NCBI RefSeq assembly: GCF_036898825.1
Contig: NZ_JARUND010000002.1
Coordinates: 1,240,001 to 1,304,000, forward strand
Direction of reading: 5' to 3'
From: Streptomyces sp. B21-083
GTDB taxonomy: Bacteria > Actinomycetota > Actinomycetes > Streptomycetales > Streptomycetaceae
Length of the DNA stretch: 64,000 bases
In this document: piece by piece, positions 52,924-61,254 of the stretch
Layout of the letters: every line of letters begins with the position of its first letter
Position numbering within the stretch: the stretch's first letter is position 1
The notes under the pieces: generated by a model
What the model was told of the DNA's origin: nothing
Databases searched by the model: none
The model's input: only the letters and a program-made list of their open reading frames with translations
Program-made: the position numbers and the translations under genes

Positions 52924-53739
52924 CGGAAGTGCCTCTCTGGGCGTGCGAACGCGCTTGCGCACAGTGGCTGTACGGGGCGGCAGAACCTCGGGGCGGAGGG
53001 GGCAGGTACGGATCTCGCGCCTCGGCCCCTGGAACATGGAGGGGGCCGACCGGCCCAGCGGCCGGGTCGGGTCACGAACTCTTCTCGATGGGTCCCACCA
53101 TGGCCGCAACCCGCCCCACCCGGCTACCCCCGCATGAGGGTGAAACGGAACGGGGTATTCGACAGCGGAGGTGTCGACGGCAGGCCCAGCGTGAACCGGT
53201 TCCGCGAGTCACCCCGCGCTACTGACGCCTCGTCATATGCCATATGCCTGCGCCCCCTTGACGAACCCGGGGGCCTTGCTGGAATGTTCCCCACGACCAC
53301 AGGGCCGCCGGCAGCCGAGCCACGCCCGATGCGCGGGTGCCCCCGGCCCCGCTACGTCGCCGCTCGGCGCGAGACGCGAGCACGCGCCGACCGGGTCGAC
53401 GTCGTAGCACCTCGGCACGTCACCCGAAAAGCGGTCGCGTCGACAAAATGGCCAATTCCTGCGTCCGGCAAGGGTTTCGCAGTGGAAGCCGAGCGGTCGC
53501 TCGCCGGGACTCGCCGCCCCGAACGAGGCCGAATCCTGTCGGTACCCGGGCAAACATCGTGCGGGCGCGATCATCGTATCGAGTTAACGTCGCCGACTTT
53601 CCTTGGTACACGGGACGAAGCGGCCACTACTGTTCACCTGGGTCTGGACGGATTCCCCCTCGAAAACCCTCTTTCTCCTGTTTGGTCCGATGAGCCCATG
53701 CAGGTGTCATCACCGCCCTGAACTAGGAGAGCTCGCCCG
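52924..53739. other. 816-bp divergent intergenic region between the lipid and 2-MIB operons
   Basis: No convincing gene was found. It must hold the promoters of both operons. Visible elements are two adjacent CATATG hexamers (CATATGCCATATG, 53234-53246) and AT-richer DNA just before the encapsulin gene (around 53575-53640). The rightward open frame 53134-53721 has Arg/Pro-rich, non-family sequence and was not accepted. Confidence 0.5.
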
Positions 53740-55149
53740 ATGACTGTTGACTCGATCCCGGACGCGCAGCTGGAGCCACCCCGGCAGTCCCTCGGCACGG
53801 CGGCCGCCCGCAACCTCGCCACCACCACCAAGTCCGCCCCGCAGATGCAGGAGATCACCTCCCGCTGGCTGCTGCGGATGCTCCCCTGGGTGGAGACCAA
53901 GGGCGGGGCCTACCGGGTGAACCGTCGCCTCACCTACACCGTCGGCGACGGGAGCGTGGAGTTCGTCCAGGACGGCGCGGATGTCCGGGTGATCCCCCAT
54001 CAACTCGGTGAACTGGCCCTGCTGCGCGGCTTCGACGACGTGGAGGTACTGACCGCCCTCGCCGAGCGGTGCGTCCAACGCGACTTCCGGATCGGCGAGA
54101 CGCTGGTGGAGCGCGGTGCGCCCGCGCATCAACTCCACCTGATCGCCCACGGCCGCATCAGCCGGACCTCCGTCGGCGGGTACGGCGACGAGGTCGCCCT
54201 GGACGTACTCGCCAATGGCGACCGGTTCGGGGATCACGCCCTGCTGGACGGGAACGCCCCGTGGGACCACACCGCCACCGCCGTGACCTCGGGCACCCTG
54301 CTCACCCTGTCGCGCGCCGACTTCGAAGCCGTGCTGTCCATGGCGCCGGGCCTCCGGGACCACATCGAGGAGTTCAGATCCCTTCCGCGTCAACGGCAGA
54401 ACCACCGCGGCGAGGCGGAGATCGCGATGTCGGCCGGCCACACCGGCGAGCATGATCTGCCCGGCACGTTCGTCGACTACGAGCTGAACCCGCGCGAGTA
54501 CGAACTGTCGGTCGCCCAGACCATTCTGCGGATCCACACGAGGGTCGCCGACCTCTACAACGGGCCGATGAACCAGACCGAGGAGCAACTCAGGCTCACC
54601 GTCGAGGCGTTGCGCGAGCGCCAGGAGCATGAGCTGATCAACAACAGGGAGTTCGGTCTGCTCCACAACGCCGACTTCAAGCAGCGTATCCAGACGCACT
54701 CCGGGCCGCCGACCCCGGACGACATGGACGAGCTGCTCTGTCGGCGTCGAGGGTCGAAGTTCTACCTCGCGCACCCCAGGACCATCGCGGCGATCGGGCG
54801 TGAGTTCAGCGCGCGCGGGCTCTATCCGGACCACGTCGACCTCGGTGGTCAGCAGGTCCCGGCCTGGCGCGGGGTTCCCATCCTTCCCTGCAACAAGATC
54901 CCCGTCACGAGGGAGATGACGAGCTCGATCCTTTGTATGCGGACCGGCGAGGACAACCAGGGCGTCATCGGCCTTCATCAGACGGGTCTGCCGGACGAGT
55001 ACGAACCGGGTCTGTCCGTCCGCTTCATGGGCGTCAACGAGCAGGCGATCACCTCCTACCTCGTCAGCGCCTACTACTCGGCCGCCATCCTCGTGCCGGA
55101 CGCGGTCGGCGTGCTGGAGAACGTGCAGATCGCCCGCCGGCCCAGGTAG
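53740..55149 (+). CDS. eshA: EshA-type family 2 encapsulin shell protein with cyclic-nucleotide-binding-like insertion
   Basis: 469 aa from ATG 53740 (AGGAGAG upstream). It is the EshA/SCO7699-type protein, now classed as a family 2B encapsulin: an HK97-like shell subunit with a cyclic-nucleotide-binding-like domain inserted at about residues 98-215 ([39 protein letters not shown]). The phosphate-binding Arg expected after ALL is absent, so cNMP binding is doubtful. Shell-forming parts follow ([20 protein letters not shown] and [20 protein letters not shown]). It is 97 bp upstream of the 2-MIB synthase gene. Published work on such operons shows the shell packaging the synthase. Confidence 0.95.
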   Translation: MTVDSIPDAQLEPPRQSLGTAAARNLATTTKSAPQMQEITSRWLLRMLPWVETKGGAYRVNRRLTYTVGDGSVEFVQDGADVRVIPHQLGELALLRGFDDVEVLTALAERCVQRDFRIGETLVERGAPAHQLHLIAHGRISRTSVGGYGDEVALDVLANGDRFGDHALLDGNAPWDHTATAVTSGTLLTLSRADFEAVLSMAPGLRDHIEEFRSLPRQRQNHRGEAEIAMSAGHTGEHDLPGTFVDYELNPREYELSVAQTILRIHTRVADLYNGPMNQTEEQLRLTVEALRERQEHELINNREFGLLHNADFKQRIQTHSGPPTPDDMDELLCRRRGSKFYLAHPRTIAAIGREFSARGLYPDHVDLGGQQVPAWRGVPILPCNKIPVTREMTSSILCMRTGEDNQGVIGLHQTGLPDEYEPGLSVRFMGVNEQAITSYLVSAYYSAAILVPDAVGVLENVQIARRPR

Positions 55150-55246
55150 CCCGGCCTGCGAAGCACGGCGCCCCCGGACCCTCCGAGCAGGTCGCGCATG
55201 CCTGACAGGTCCCAGGACAGCCGCCCACCCCACCAAGGAGCCATCG

Positions 55247-56587
55247 ATGCCCGCGCCCGAGCCGACACCTCCACAGTCGAGCCTGCCGGCGGCCGCTGCC
55301 CACTTCGGGGCGCAGGTCCTCGCCGAAGCCACGGCCCGCGCCTGCGACATCAAGGCTGCCACCGGGTGCCCACCAGGTGAGTTGTCCTTGCCCGCACCGT
55401 CCGCGCTCTCCGTGCCGACGCCGCCTCCCCCCGACGCCCCGACAGCCGTGGTGCCGACAGTCGCGGTACCGCCAGCCGTTGTGCCGACACCGATCCTCGG
55501 CCTGGAACGGATCCTGCGCGGCCCCAGCGGCCTGGGCACGGCGGATCTGCGTCTGGTCCTGCGGGAGCAACCGCCCACGCCTTCGGAGCCGCCCGCAGCT
55601 TCGGCGGAAGGCATCCCCATCCCGGGCCTCTACCACCACCAGGTGACCGAGCCCGATCCGGTGCGGGTCGAAGAGGTCAGCCGAAGGATCAAGTCATGGG
55701 CGTTGGACGAGGTCTCTCTGTATCCCGAGGACCTGGCGGAGCAGTTCGACGGCTTCTCCGTGGGGCGTTACATGGTCGGCTGTCATCCCGACGCACCCAC
55801 CGTCGACCACCTGATGATCGCCACCCGCCTGATGGTGGCCGAGAACGCGGTGGACGACTACTACTGCGAGGACCACGGGGGTTCGCCTGTCGGCCTCGGC
55901 GAACGCCTGCTGCTGGCGCACACGGCACTCGACCCCCTGTACACGACGGAGGAGTACCAGGCGCAGTGGGCGAAGTCGCTCCACGCTGACGCGCCTCGGC
56001 GCGCCTACCGCTCCGCCATGGACTACTTCGTCCAGGTGGCCAGTCCCTCCCAGAGCGACCGGTTCCGGCACGACATGGCCCGGCTTCACCTGGGGTATCT
56101 CGCCGAAGCCGCCTGGTCGCAGCTGGACCGCGTACCCGAGGTGTGGGAGTACCTGGCGATGCGCCAGTTCAACAACTTCCGCCCCTGCCCGACCATCACC
56201 GACACCGTCGGCGGCTACGAGCTGCCGATGGACCTGCATGCCCAGGCCGCCATGCAGAAGGTCATCGCGCTCGCGGGGAACGCGACGACCATCGTGAACG
56301 ACCTGTACTCGTACACCAAGGAACTCGACGCTCCGGGACGGCACCTGAACCTGCCCGTCGTGATCGCCGAACGTGAGGGCCTCTCCGACCGGGACGCCTA
56401 TCTGAAGTCGGTCGAGGTCCACAACGACCTCATGCGCGACTTCGAGACCAACTCCGCGGCCCTGGCCGCCGATTGCCCCGTCCCTACTGTGCAGCGCTTC
56501 CTGCGGGGCGTGGCCGCGTGGGTCGACGGCAACCACCACTGGCACCGGACCAACACCTATCGCTACAGCCTGCCCGACTTCTGGTAA
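55247..56587 (+). CDS. 2-methylisoborneol synthase (class I terpene cyclase)
   Basis: 446 aa from ATG 55247 (AAGGAG upstream). It cyclises 2-methyl-geranyl diphosphate to 2-methylisoborneol. Metal motifs are the Asp-rich VAENAVDDYYCEDHGGSP and the NSE triad NDLYSYTKE; the product-end RTNTYRYSLPDFW matches known MIB synthases. The first 115 or so residues are Pro/Ala/Val-rich and disordered-looking (SVPTPPPPDAPTAVVPTVAV) and would serve as the encapsulin cargo-loading segment. It sits between the shell gene and the methyltransferase gene in one operon. Confidence 0.97.
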   Translation: MPAPEPTPPQSSLPAAAAHFGAQVLAEATARACDIKAATGCPPGELSLPAPSALSVPTPPPPDAPTAVVPTVAVPPAVVPTPILGLERILRGPSGLGTADLRLVLREQPPTPSEPPAASAEGIPIPGLYHHQVTEPDPVRVEEVSRRIKSWALDEVSLYPEDLAEQFDGFSVGRYMVGCHPDAPTVDHLMIATRLMVAENAVDDYYCEDHGGSPVGLGERLLLAHTALDPLYTTEEYQAQWAKSLHADAPRRAYRSAMDYFVQVASPSQSDRFRHDMARLHLGYLAEAAWSQLDRVPEVWEYLAMRQFNNFRPCPTITDTVGGYELPMDLHAQAAMQKVIALAGNATTIVNDLYSYTKELDAPGRHLNLPVVIAEREGLSDRDAYLKSVEVHNDLMRDFETNSAALAADCPVPTVQRFLRGVAAWVDGNHHWHRTNTYRYSLPDFW

Positions 56588-56605
56588 CGACTTCCGGTAA
56601 GAAGA

Positions 56606-57508
56606 ATGGACTCATCTGTGACCAGCACGACCAGCACCGAACTCACCGCCACCGACGCTCCTCTGCGCATCCCCGGCCCGGCATCTCCCTACCAGGGGGA
56701 CATCGCCCGCTACTGGGACGGGGAGGCCAGGCCCGTGAACCTGCGTCTCGGCGATGTCGACGGTCTCTACCACCACCACTACGGCATCGGTGACGTCGAC
56801 CACTCCGCACTCGGCGATGCCGAGGACAGCGAGAGCGAGAAGAAGCTGATCGCCGAGCTCCACCGCCTGGAGTCGGCGCAGGCCGATCTCCTTCTGGAAC
56901 ACCTCGGCGACATCGGGCGGGATGACACCCTGGTGGACGCCGGCTGCGGGCGCGGCGGGTCGATGGTGATGGCGCATCAACGCTTCGGATGCAAGGTCGA
57001 AGGTGTCACGCTGTCGGCCAAGCAGGCCGACTTCGCCAACCGGCGTGCCCGCGAACTCCGCATCCAGGACCATGTCCGCGCCCGCGTCTGCAACATGCTC
57101 TCCACCCCCTTCGAGACCGGTCAGGCCGCCGCCTCGTGGAACAACGAGTCGAGCATGTACGTCGATCTGCAGGACCTCTTCGCGGAACACTCCCGCGTCC
57201 TCAAGGTCGGCGGTCGCTACGTGACCATCACCGGCTGCTGGAACCCTCGGTACGGCCAGCCTTCGAAGTGGGTGTCCCAGATCAACGCGCACTTCGAGTG
57301 CAACATCCACTCGCGCAGGGAGTACCTGCGTGCCATGGCGGACAATCGTCTGGTGCCTCAGGCGGTCATCGATCTCACGCCAGACACTCTGCCCTACTGG
57401 GAACTGCGGGCAACGTCCTCGCTGGTCACGGGAATTGAGGACTCGTTCATCAACTCGTACAAGGACGGGTCCTTCCAGTACGTCCTCATCGCCGCCGACC
57501 GGGTCTGA
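56606..57508 (+). CDS. Geranyl diphosphate 2-C-methyltransferase
   Basis: 300-aa SAM-dependent methyltransferase that makes the 2-methyl-GPP substrate for the upstream cyclase. The SAM site reads LVDAGCGRGGSMVMAHQRFG; the substrate-binding region includes YHHHYGIGDVDHSALGD and ASWNNESSMYVDLQDLFAEH, typical of the GPPMT family. ATG 56606 lies 18 bp after the cyclase stop, with AAGAAG upstream. Confidence 0.97.
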   Translation: MDSSVTSTTSTELTATDAPLRIPGPASPYQGDIARYWDGEARPVNLRLGDVDGLYHHHYGIGDVDHSALGDAEDSESEKKLIAELHRLESAQADLLLEHLGDIGRDDTLVDAGCGRGGSMVMAHQRFGCKVEGVTLSAKQADFANRRARELRIQDHVRARVCNMLSTPFETGQAAASWNNESSMYVDLQDLFAEHSRVLKVGGRYVTITGCWNPRYGQPSKWVSQINAHFECNIHSRREYLRAMADNRLVPQAVIDLTPDTLPYWELRATSSLVTGIEDSFINSYKDGSFQYVLIAADRV

Positions 57509-57535
57509 CCTACGTCTGTCCTTCTGCCACCGGGT

Positions 57536-57567
57536 CACGGCCGGGCGGCACAGTCCGCCCGGCCGTG
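57536..57567. terminator. Perfect 13-bp hairpin, bidirectional terminator
   Basis: CACGGCCGGGCGG and CCGCCCGGCCGTG pair perfectly around a 6-nt loop between the convergent methyltransferase and GntR genes, suited to stop both transcripts. Confidence 0.88.
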
Positions 57568-57597
57568 CGGGACTCCCGGCTCCCCTGGAGTCCGGCG

Positions 57598-58401
57598 CTA
57601 GCCGAACAGACGGCGCTGGATCTCCCGTCGGTAGTCCTCCAGCGTCCTGTCCAGGTGTACGGCCGTGGCCTCGGCCGCCTCGTCGGGCCGGCCGTCGCGG
57701 ATGGCCCGGTAGATCGCCTCGTGCTCCTCGACCGCCAACCCGGTGTGGGTGCTGAACGTGTCGTGGATACCGATCGCGCTCGACTGCCGCTGCAGACGGC
57801 GCGCGTCACGCACAGCGCTGACCAGGAAGGTGTTGTGCGAGGCCGCCGCCACCGCCATATGGAAGTCCTCGTCCCCCTGATTGAACACCTCGACCTCGCC
57901 GTGCTCGTACCCGTGCCGACACTGCCGCATGGCAACTTCGACGGCACGCAGCTCGGCGGGCGTGGCACGGGTCGCCGCCAGGCTGCTCGCAGCGACCTCC
58001 TGAACCCTGCGGAACTCGAACAGCATCAGGACATGATCAAGGTCGACCGGGCGGAAGAAGCCTCCCCAACGGCTCGTGACGAGCATCCCCTCATCGTCCG
58101 CGACAAACAGACCACGCCCCTTGTGCGCCCGGACACGACCGAGCGCCGAAAGAATCTTCACAGCCTCCCGCACCACCGCCCTGCTCGTGTCCAACCGCTG
58201 AGCCAGATCAATCTCCGTAGGCAACCGGTCACCCGCCACCAACCGCGACTCGGCGATGAACTCAAGAATCCGCTCCGCCACGATTTCGTAACCGGGCCGG
58301 TAGTCGCCCCGCTCCTCTTTGCCGTTGCCCTGGGCAGCCGCAGCGGGAGGAACGGGAGCCTGCGTCGGCAGGGCCGATTCAGTCGCCGGCGTGTCGTCCA
58401 T
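57598..58401 (-). CDS. FadR-subfamily GntR transcriptional regulator (copy A2)
   Basis: 267-aa near-twin of the regulator at 1430-2239; the wHTH (PTEIDLAQRLDTSRAVVREA) and FCD domain are almost identical. Only the N-terminal tail (MDDTPATESALPTQAPVPPA) differs clearly, apart from a few substitutions elsewhere. ATG 58401 has GGAGG upstream. Unlike copy A1 it no longer has an importer operon divergent from it: the DNA upstream keeps the operator-like and promoter-like elements and then runs into the 3' end of a dead larE gene. Both copies would recognise the same sites, so this may act in trans on the importer at 2.6 kb. Confidence 0.93.
   Translation of the reverse strand: MDDTPATESALPTQAPVPPAAAAQGNGKEERGDYRPGYEIVAERILEFIAESRLVAGDRLPTEIDLAQRLDTSRAVVREAVKILSALGRVRAHKGRGLFVADDEGMLVTSRWGGFFRPVDLDHVLMLFEFRRVQEVAASSLAATRATPAELRAVEVAMRQCRHGYEHGEVEVFNQGDEDFHMAVAAASHNTFLVSAVRDARRLQRQSSAIGIHDTFSTHTGLAVEEHEAIYRAIRDGRPDEAAEATAVHLDRTLEDYRREIQRRLFG
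57601..58311. repeat. 711-bp direct repeat, right copy (partner 1433-2143)
   Basis: Ungapped match to 1433-2143 in the same orientation, about 13 mismatches by eye. It ends where the variable N-terminal tail codons start. Confidence 0.93.
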
Positions 58402-58478
58402 CTGTCCTGCCTCCGGGTGACTGCGTCGAGAGCGGCTGACCGCCGTGAAGCCGCACGCATCGTACCCTAACCCAATAT

Positions 58479-58491
58479 ATGTCGTACTTAT
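58479..58491. promoter_or_regulatory. Candidate GntR operator TATGTCGTACTTA
   Basis: Counterpart of 2318-2330: same T-N2-GTCGTAC-N2-A pattern about 80 bp upstream of the second GntR start, conserved although the surrounding bases differ. Confidence 0.42.
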
Positions 58492-58588
58492 CATGACCCA
58501 GATTCATGTCTACAAGGCCGACTCAACGTCGCGCAAGAGAACCGTTTATCACGTATTTGGCAGCCAAAAGAAGCAACGCATTATTTTC

Positions 58589-58617
58589 TTGACTTGCGCC
58601 GCCATGGGGCGGCTAAT
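58589..58617 (+). promoter_or_regulatory. Orphan promoter, counterpart of the importer promoter at 2455
   Basis: TTGACT (58589-58594), 17-bp spacer, GCTAAT (58612-58617), with the dyad CCGCC-ATGG-GGCGG in the spacer. It matches the layout of the promoter at 2455-2483 and continues GGCGGCTAATT as there. It now points into the antisense of a dead larE gene, so the genes it served have been lost. Confidence 0.5.
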
Positions 58618-58636
58618 TCACTGATGCCGTTTTCCG

Positions 58637-59445
58637 TTACGTCTCGGAATTGAGCCGCCCTGAGCGGAACGGCTCGACTCGGTACGGCAGTCCGCGGAAG
58701 CCCGCGGCGGCAAGCGCTCGGGCGATCGACGGGAGTTCCGTGACCCGGTCGACGATCGAGGGGTCGACTTCGAGGCGGGCGGTGTCGCCCAGGTCGCGGA
58801 CCCGGAGGTCGCTCACGTTCAGGCCGGCCTCGGCCAGGAGCCCGCGTACGGCGACCTCTGCCCGGTCGACCCGGGCCAGACGGTGCGGGGTGACCTCGAT
58901 GCCGTAGCGGATCCGGCTCGCCAGGCAGGGGGTCGCCGGTTTGTCCCAGGTGGGCAGTGACCAGGCGCTGCTGAGCCGGCGTACGGCCGCCTTGTCGAGG
59001 CCGGTGTCGAGAGGAGCGGGGTGTGGATCGCGCGTTCCCGGCCGGCCCGGATGCCCGGCCGGTGGGGGTCGCGGGCGTCGTCCACGTTGGTGCCGGTGGC
59101 CACCTGGTCGAAGCCGTGGTCGCGGGCCAGCGCACCGATGGTGTCCAGGACCGTCGACTTGCAGAACTAGCAGCGGTCTGGTCCGTTGGCCCGGTAGCCG
59201 GGGCGGGCGAGTTCGCGGGTTCGTGGGGTCAGATGAGTGACTCCCAGGTCGTCGGCGAGGAGGCGTGCGCGGTCGAGTTCACCGTCGGCGAGGCTCTCCG
59301 AGACGGCGGTGACAGCGAGGACCCGGTTCGCTCCGAGAGCGCGTACGGCGGCGGCGAGGACGAGGGCGAAGTCCGCGCCGCCCGAATAGGCCACGGCGAG
59401 CGGGCCGATGGCTCGCATACGGTCCAGCAGGCGCTGTTCCGGGCT
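58637..59445 (-). pseudogene. larE: larE, sulfur transferase for lactate racemase cofactor (inactivated)
   Basis: Reading leftward, LLDRMRAIGPLAVAYSGG is the PP-loop of LarE, but the conserved Ser is Phe (SGGADF). Homology continues through GVTHLTPRTRELARPGYRAN to GPDRC, where the next codon is TAG in place of the family Tyr, then FCKSTVLDTIGAL and ATGTNVDDARDPHRPG. A 2-nt insertion near 59012 shifts the frame, after which AVRRLSSAWSLPTWDKPATP leads to the true C-terminus (YRVEPFRSGRLNSET, stop at 58637). The start is fused to the larA fragment. Not functional. Confidence 0.88.
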
Positions 59446-60046
59446 CTGTCGGGCCGCGTCGTGCAGGACCAGCAAGGTCTCCAGCGCGGCGAGGCCGGGG
59501 GCGACGAGTTTCGGGCCGCCCGAGAAGCCGGCGAAGAAGTGCGGCTCCACGAAGCCGGTGGTGATCCGGACATCAGCCTCCACCCACTCGCGGTTCAGCC
59601 ACACCGGTACGCCGTCGCCGTACGTCCCCATCCAGGTCAGCTGACCGAGGTCGCGGGCGTCGTGGTTGACGATGCGTACGCCGTCGACGATCTCGTCGCC
59701 GAACATCTGGCGCAACTCGGCCTCCTGTTGCCGCGGTGGGTGCCGGTGGCGACGAGAATGACGATGTCCTCGGGGCGGACGATGCCGTCGAGTTCGTCGA
59801 GGACGGCCGGGATCATCAGGTGACGTGGCTGGGGCCGGGTGCCGTCGCAGGCCGAGATCGCCACGATCTGCCCCGGCCGCACCCGCTCGCGCAGGGGCGG
59901 CCCGGCGACCGGGGAGCGCAGGGCCGCACGCAGTACGGCCCTCTGATCCGCGGCGGCCTCGTGGTGGACGGGTTTTCGACGGTCGCCCTGCGCGGGTCCA
60001 CGTCGATGTCCAGCCCCGACCGCCCGTAGGCCAGGCGTACTTTCAC
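59446..60046 (-). pseudogene. larA: larA, nickel-pincer lactate racemase (truncated, frameshifted)
   Basis: From GTG 60046: VKVRLAYGRSGLDIDVDPRR. A one-base deletion near 59970 shifts to VHHEAAADQRAVLRAALRSP and RPGQIVAISACDGTRPQPRH; a second near 59733 shifts to ELRQMFGDEIVDGVRIVNHD, EADVRITTGFVEPHFFAGFS and GGPKLVAPGLAALETLLVLH. It ends there, about half of the family length of some 420 residues, joined to larE. Lactate racemase would convert the L-lactate formed by fucose breakdown to D-lactate. Confidence 0.87.
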
Positions 60047-60189
60047 GGTGCGTCCTTCTGTAGTCGGTAGGCGCGTGCCGCCGAAGACCTCGGCGCGTTC
60101 GGCGGCGTTCAGCGCGGAGGTCAACCCCTCTGCGGTGCGCATGACCTCGTGGTACGAGGCAGCCGCCAGACACACCGCCCAGTCAGATC
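60047..60189 (-). pseudogene. L-fuconolactonase-type amidohydrolase, C-terminal fragment
   Basis: About 48 codons, GSDWAVCLAAASYHEVMRTA then EGLTSALNAAERAEVFGG, matching the end of amidohydrolase-family sugar lactonases, with the SDW metal motif at its very start. A small deletion after FGG shifts the frame to RAYRLQKDAP and a TGA that overlaps the larA GTG (GTGA). It begins about 8 bp after the GntR stop, so everything between GntR and the last 48 codons of this gene has been deleted. Confidence 0.75.
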
Positions 60190-60196
60190 CTCCGGG

Positions 60197-60918
60197 TCAG
60201 CCGTTGCCCCTGGCGGCATCCTGCGGAAGGGCGTCGGCCTCCCGGCCCCAGTGCTCGCGCAGCCACCGCTCCGTGGTGGAGACGTGCAGGAGCGCGGCGG
60301 CCTGCGCGAGTACGGCGTCGCCGGCGGCCAGCGCCTGGTAGATGGCCTCGTGTTCGGCGAGGGTGCGGGCAGCGGCGTTGTCGTCGACCAGGCCGCGCCA
60401 GATGCGGGCGCGCACGGTGAGGCTGGAGATGCCCTCCAGCAGGGTGGCGAGGGTGGCGTTGCCGGTGGCCGCGATCACCGTCCGGTGGAAGGCGGCGTCG
60501 TGCTCGTTGAGCCGCTCGACGTCGTCGTGGGCGGCACGCATCGCCTCCAGGTGCCGCCCCACCTCGTCGAGCTGAGCGGCCGAGATCCGGGTCGCGGCCA
60601 GCCCCGTGGCGACCGGTTCGAACAGCTGGCGGACCTCGGTGAGCTCCAGCAGGGTGTCGCCGTGCAGCAGTTCGACGGCGGTCCGATGCCGCTCAGCAGC
60701 AGCTCCGGTTCCAGGCCGGTCACATAGGTGCCGTCGCCACGCCGGATCTCCAGTACACGCGCGACGACCAGCGCCTTGACCGCTTCCCGGGTGAGGTTGC
60801 GCGACAGCCCCAGCTCGGCGGCGAGCAGCTGCTCCGGCGGCAGCTTGGCACCCGGCGACAGCTCACCGGACTGGATGAGCTCCCTGATGCGGTCGATGGC
60901 CTTGCCGGTCAGTGACAT
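60197..60918 (-). pseudogene. FadR-subfamily GntR regulator (copy B2), single frameshift
   Basis: Paralogue of the regulator at 30396. From ATG 60918 (GGAGGGA upstream) it reads MSLTGKAIDRIRELIQSGEL with a full wHTH (LLAAELGLSRNLTREAVKAL), then at about 60680 one base is missing: the sequence shifts from LLSGIG to AVELLHGDTLLELTEVRQLF in another frame. The FCD domain (EHDAAFHRTVIAATGN; LAEHEAIYQAL) is intact through the stop at 60197. With no other defect it is either a young pseudogene or a sequencing error. As read, only the DNA-binding domain would be made. Confidence 0.85.
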
Positions 60919-60963
60919 ACGTGGCTGTTCCCTCCGGTACGTACCCACGGCACCGTAGCAATA

Positions 60964-61114
60964 CATCCCATGGATCCGGAAGGGACGGAATGGTCCACTC
61001 TGCCGCCATCACTCTTCAACCGTCGCCATCGTCCCAGGTCACCGGAGTTCAAATCAACAATCTCCACTCCGGCTATGGACACCGACGCCGGAGCCATTCT
61101 TAGATCCATCCCAT
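60964..61114. promoter_or_regulatory. Divergent GntR/GH95 intergenic region with two ATGGGAT-type motifs
   Basis: CATCCCATGGATCC (60964-60977) and GATCCATCCCAT (61103-61114) share the ATGGGAT core with the two sites at 27417 and 27532. The inner 12-mer at 61103 is the exact reverse complement of the one at 27417. Position between a GntR gene and a fucosidase gene suggests operator sites of the B-type GntR pair. Confidence 0.42.
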
Positions 61115-61142
61115 GTTCAATAGGGGGCGCTGTATATCCTGC

Positions 61143-61238
61143 GCCGAGCCCGGCCACGCCGAACGCACCGCGCACCTACTGAAGGCCGAGGCGCTCGACG
61201 TCCCGGTCCGCCCGACACCCGTACCCCGCACCGCCTGA
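61143..61238 (+). pseudogene. C-terminal fragment of an unidentified protein
   Basis: A 31-codon stretch in normal Streptomyces codon usage (GHAERTAHLLKAEALDVPVR then PTPVPRTA, TGA at 61236-61238) ends 16 bp before the GH95 start. No start codon or ribosome site is present. It looks like the tail of a deleted gene that preceded GH95; I cannot name the family. Confidence 0.35.
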
Positions 61239-61254
61239 CAAAGGAGTTCCCGCG

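Noticed and set aside
53134..53721. Rightward 195-codon open frame before the encapsulin gene
   Set aside because: Low-complexity Arg/Pro/Ser translation, no recognisable motif and no ribosome site; it overlaps the expected promoter region.
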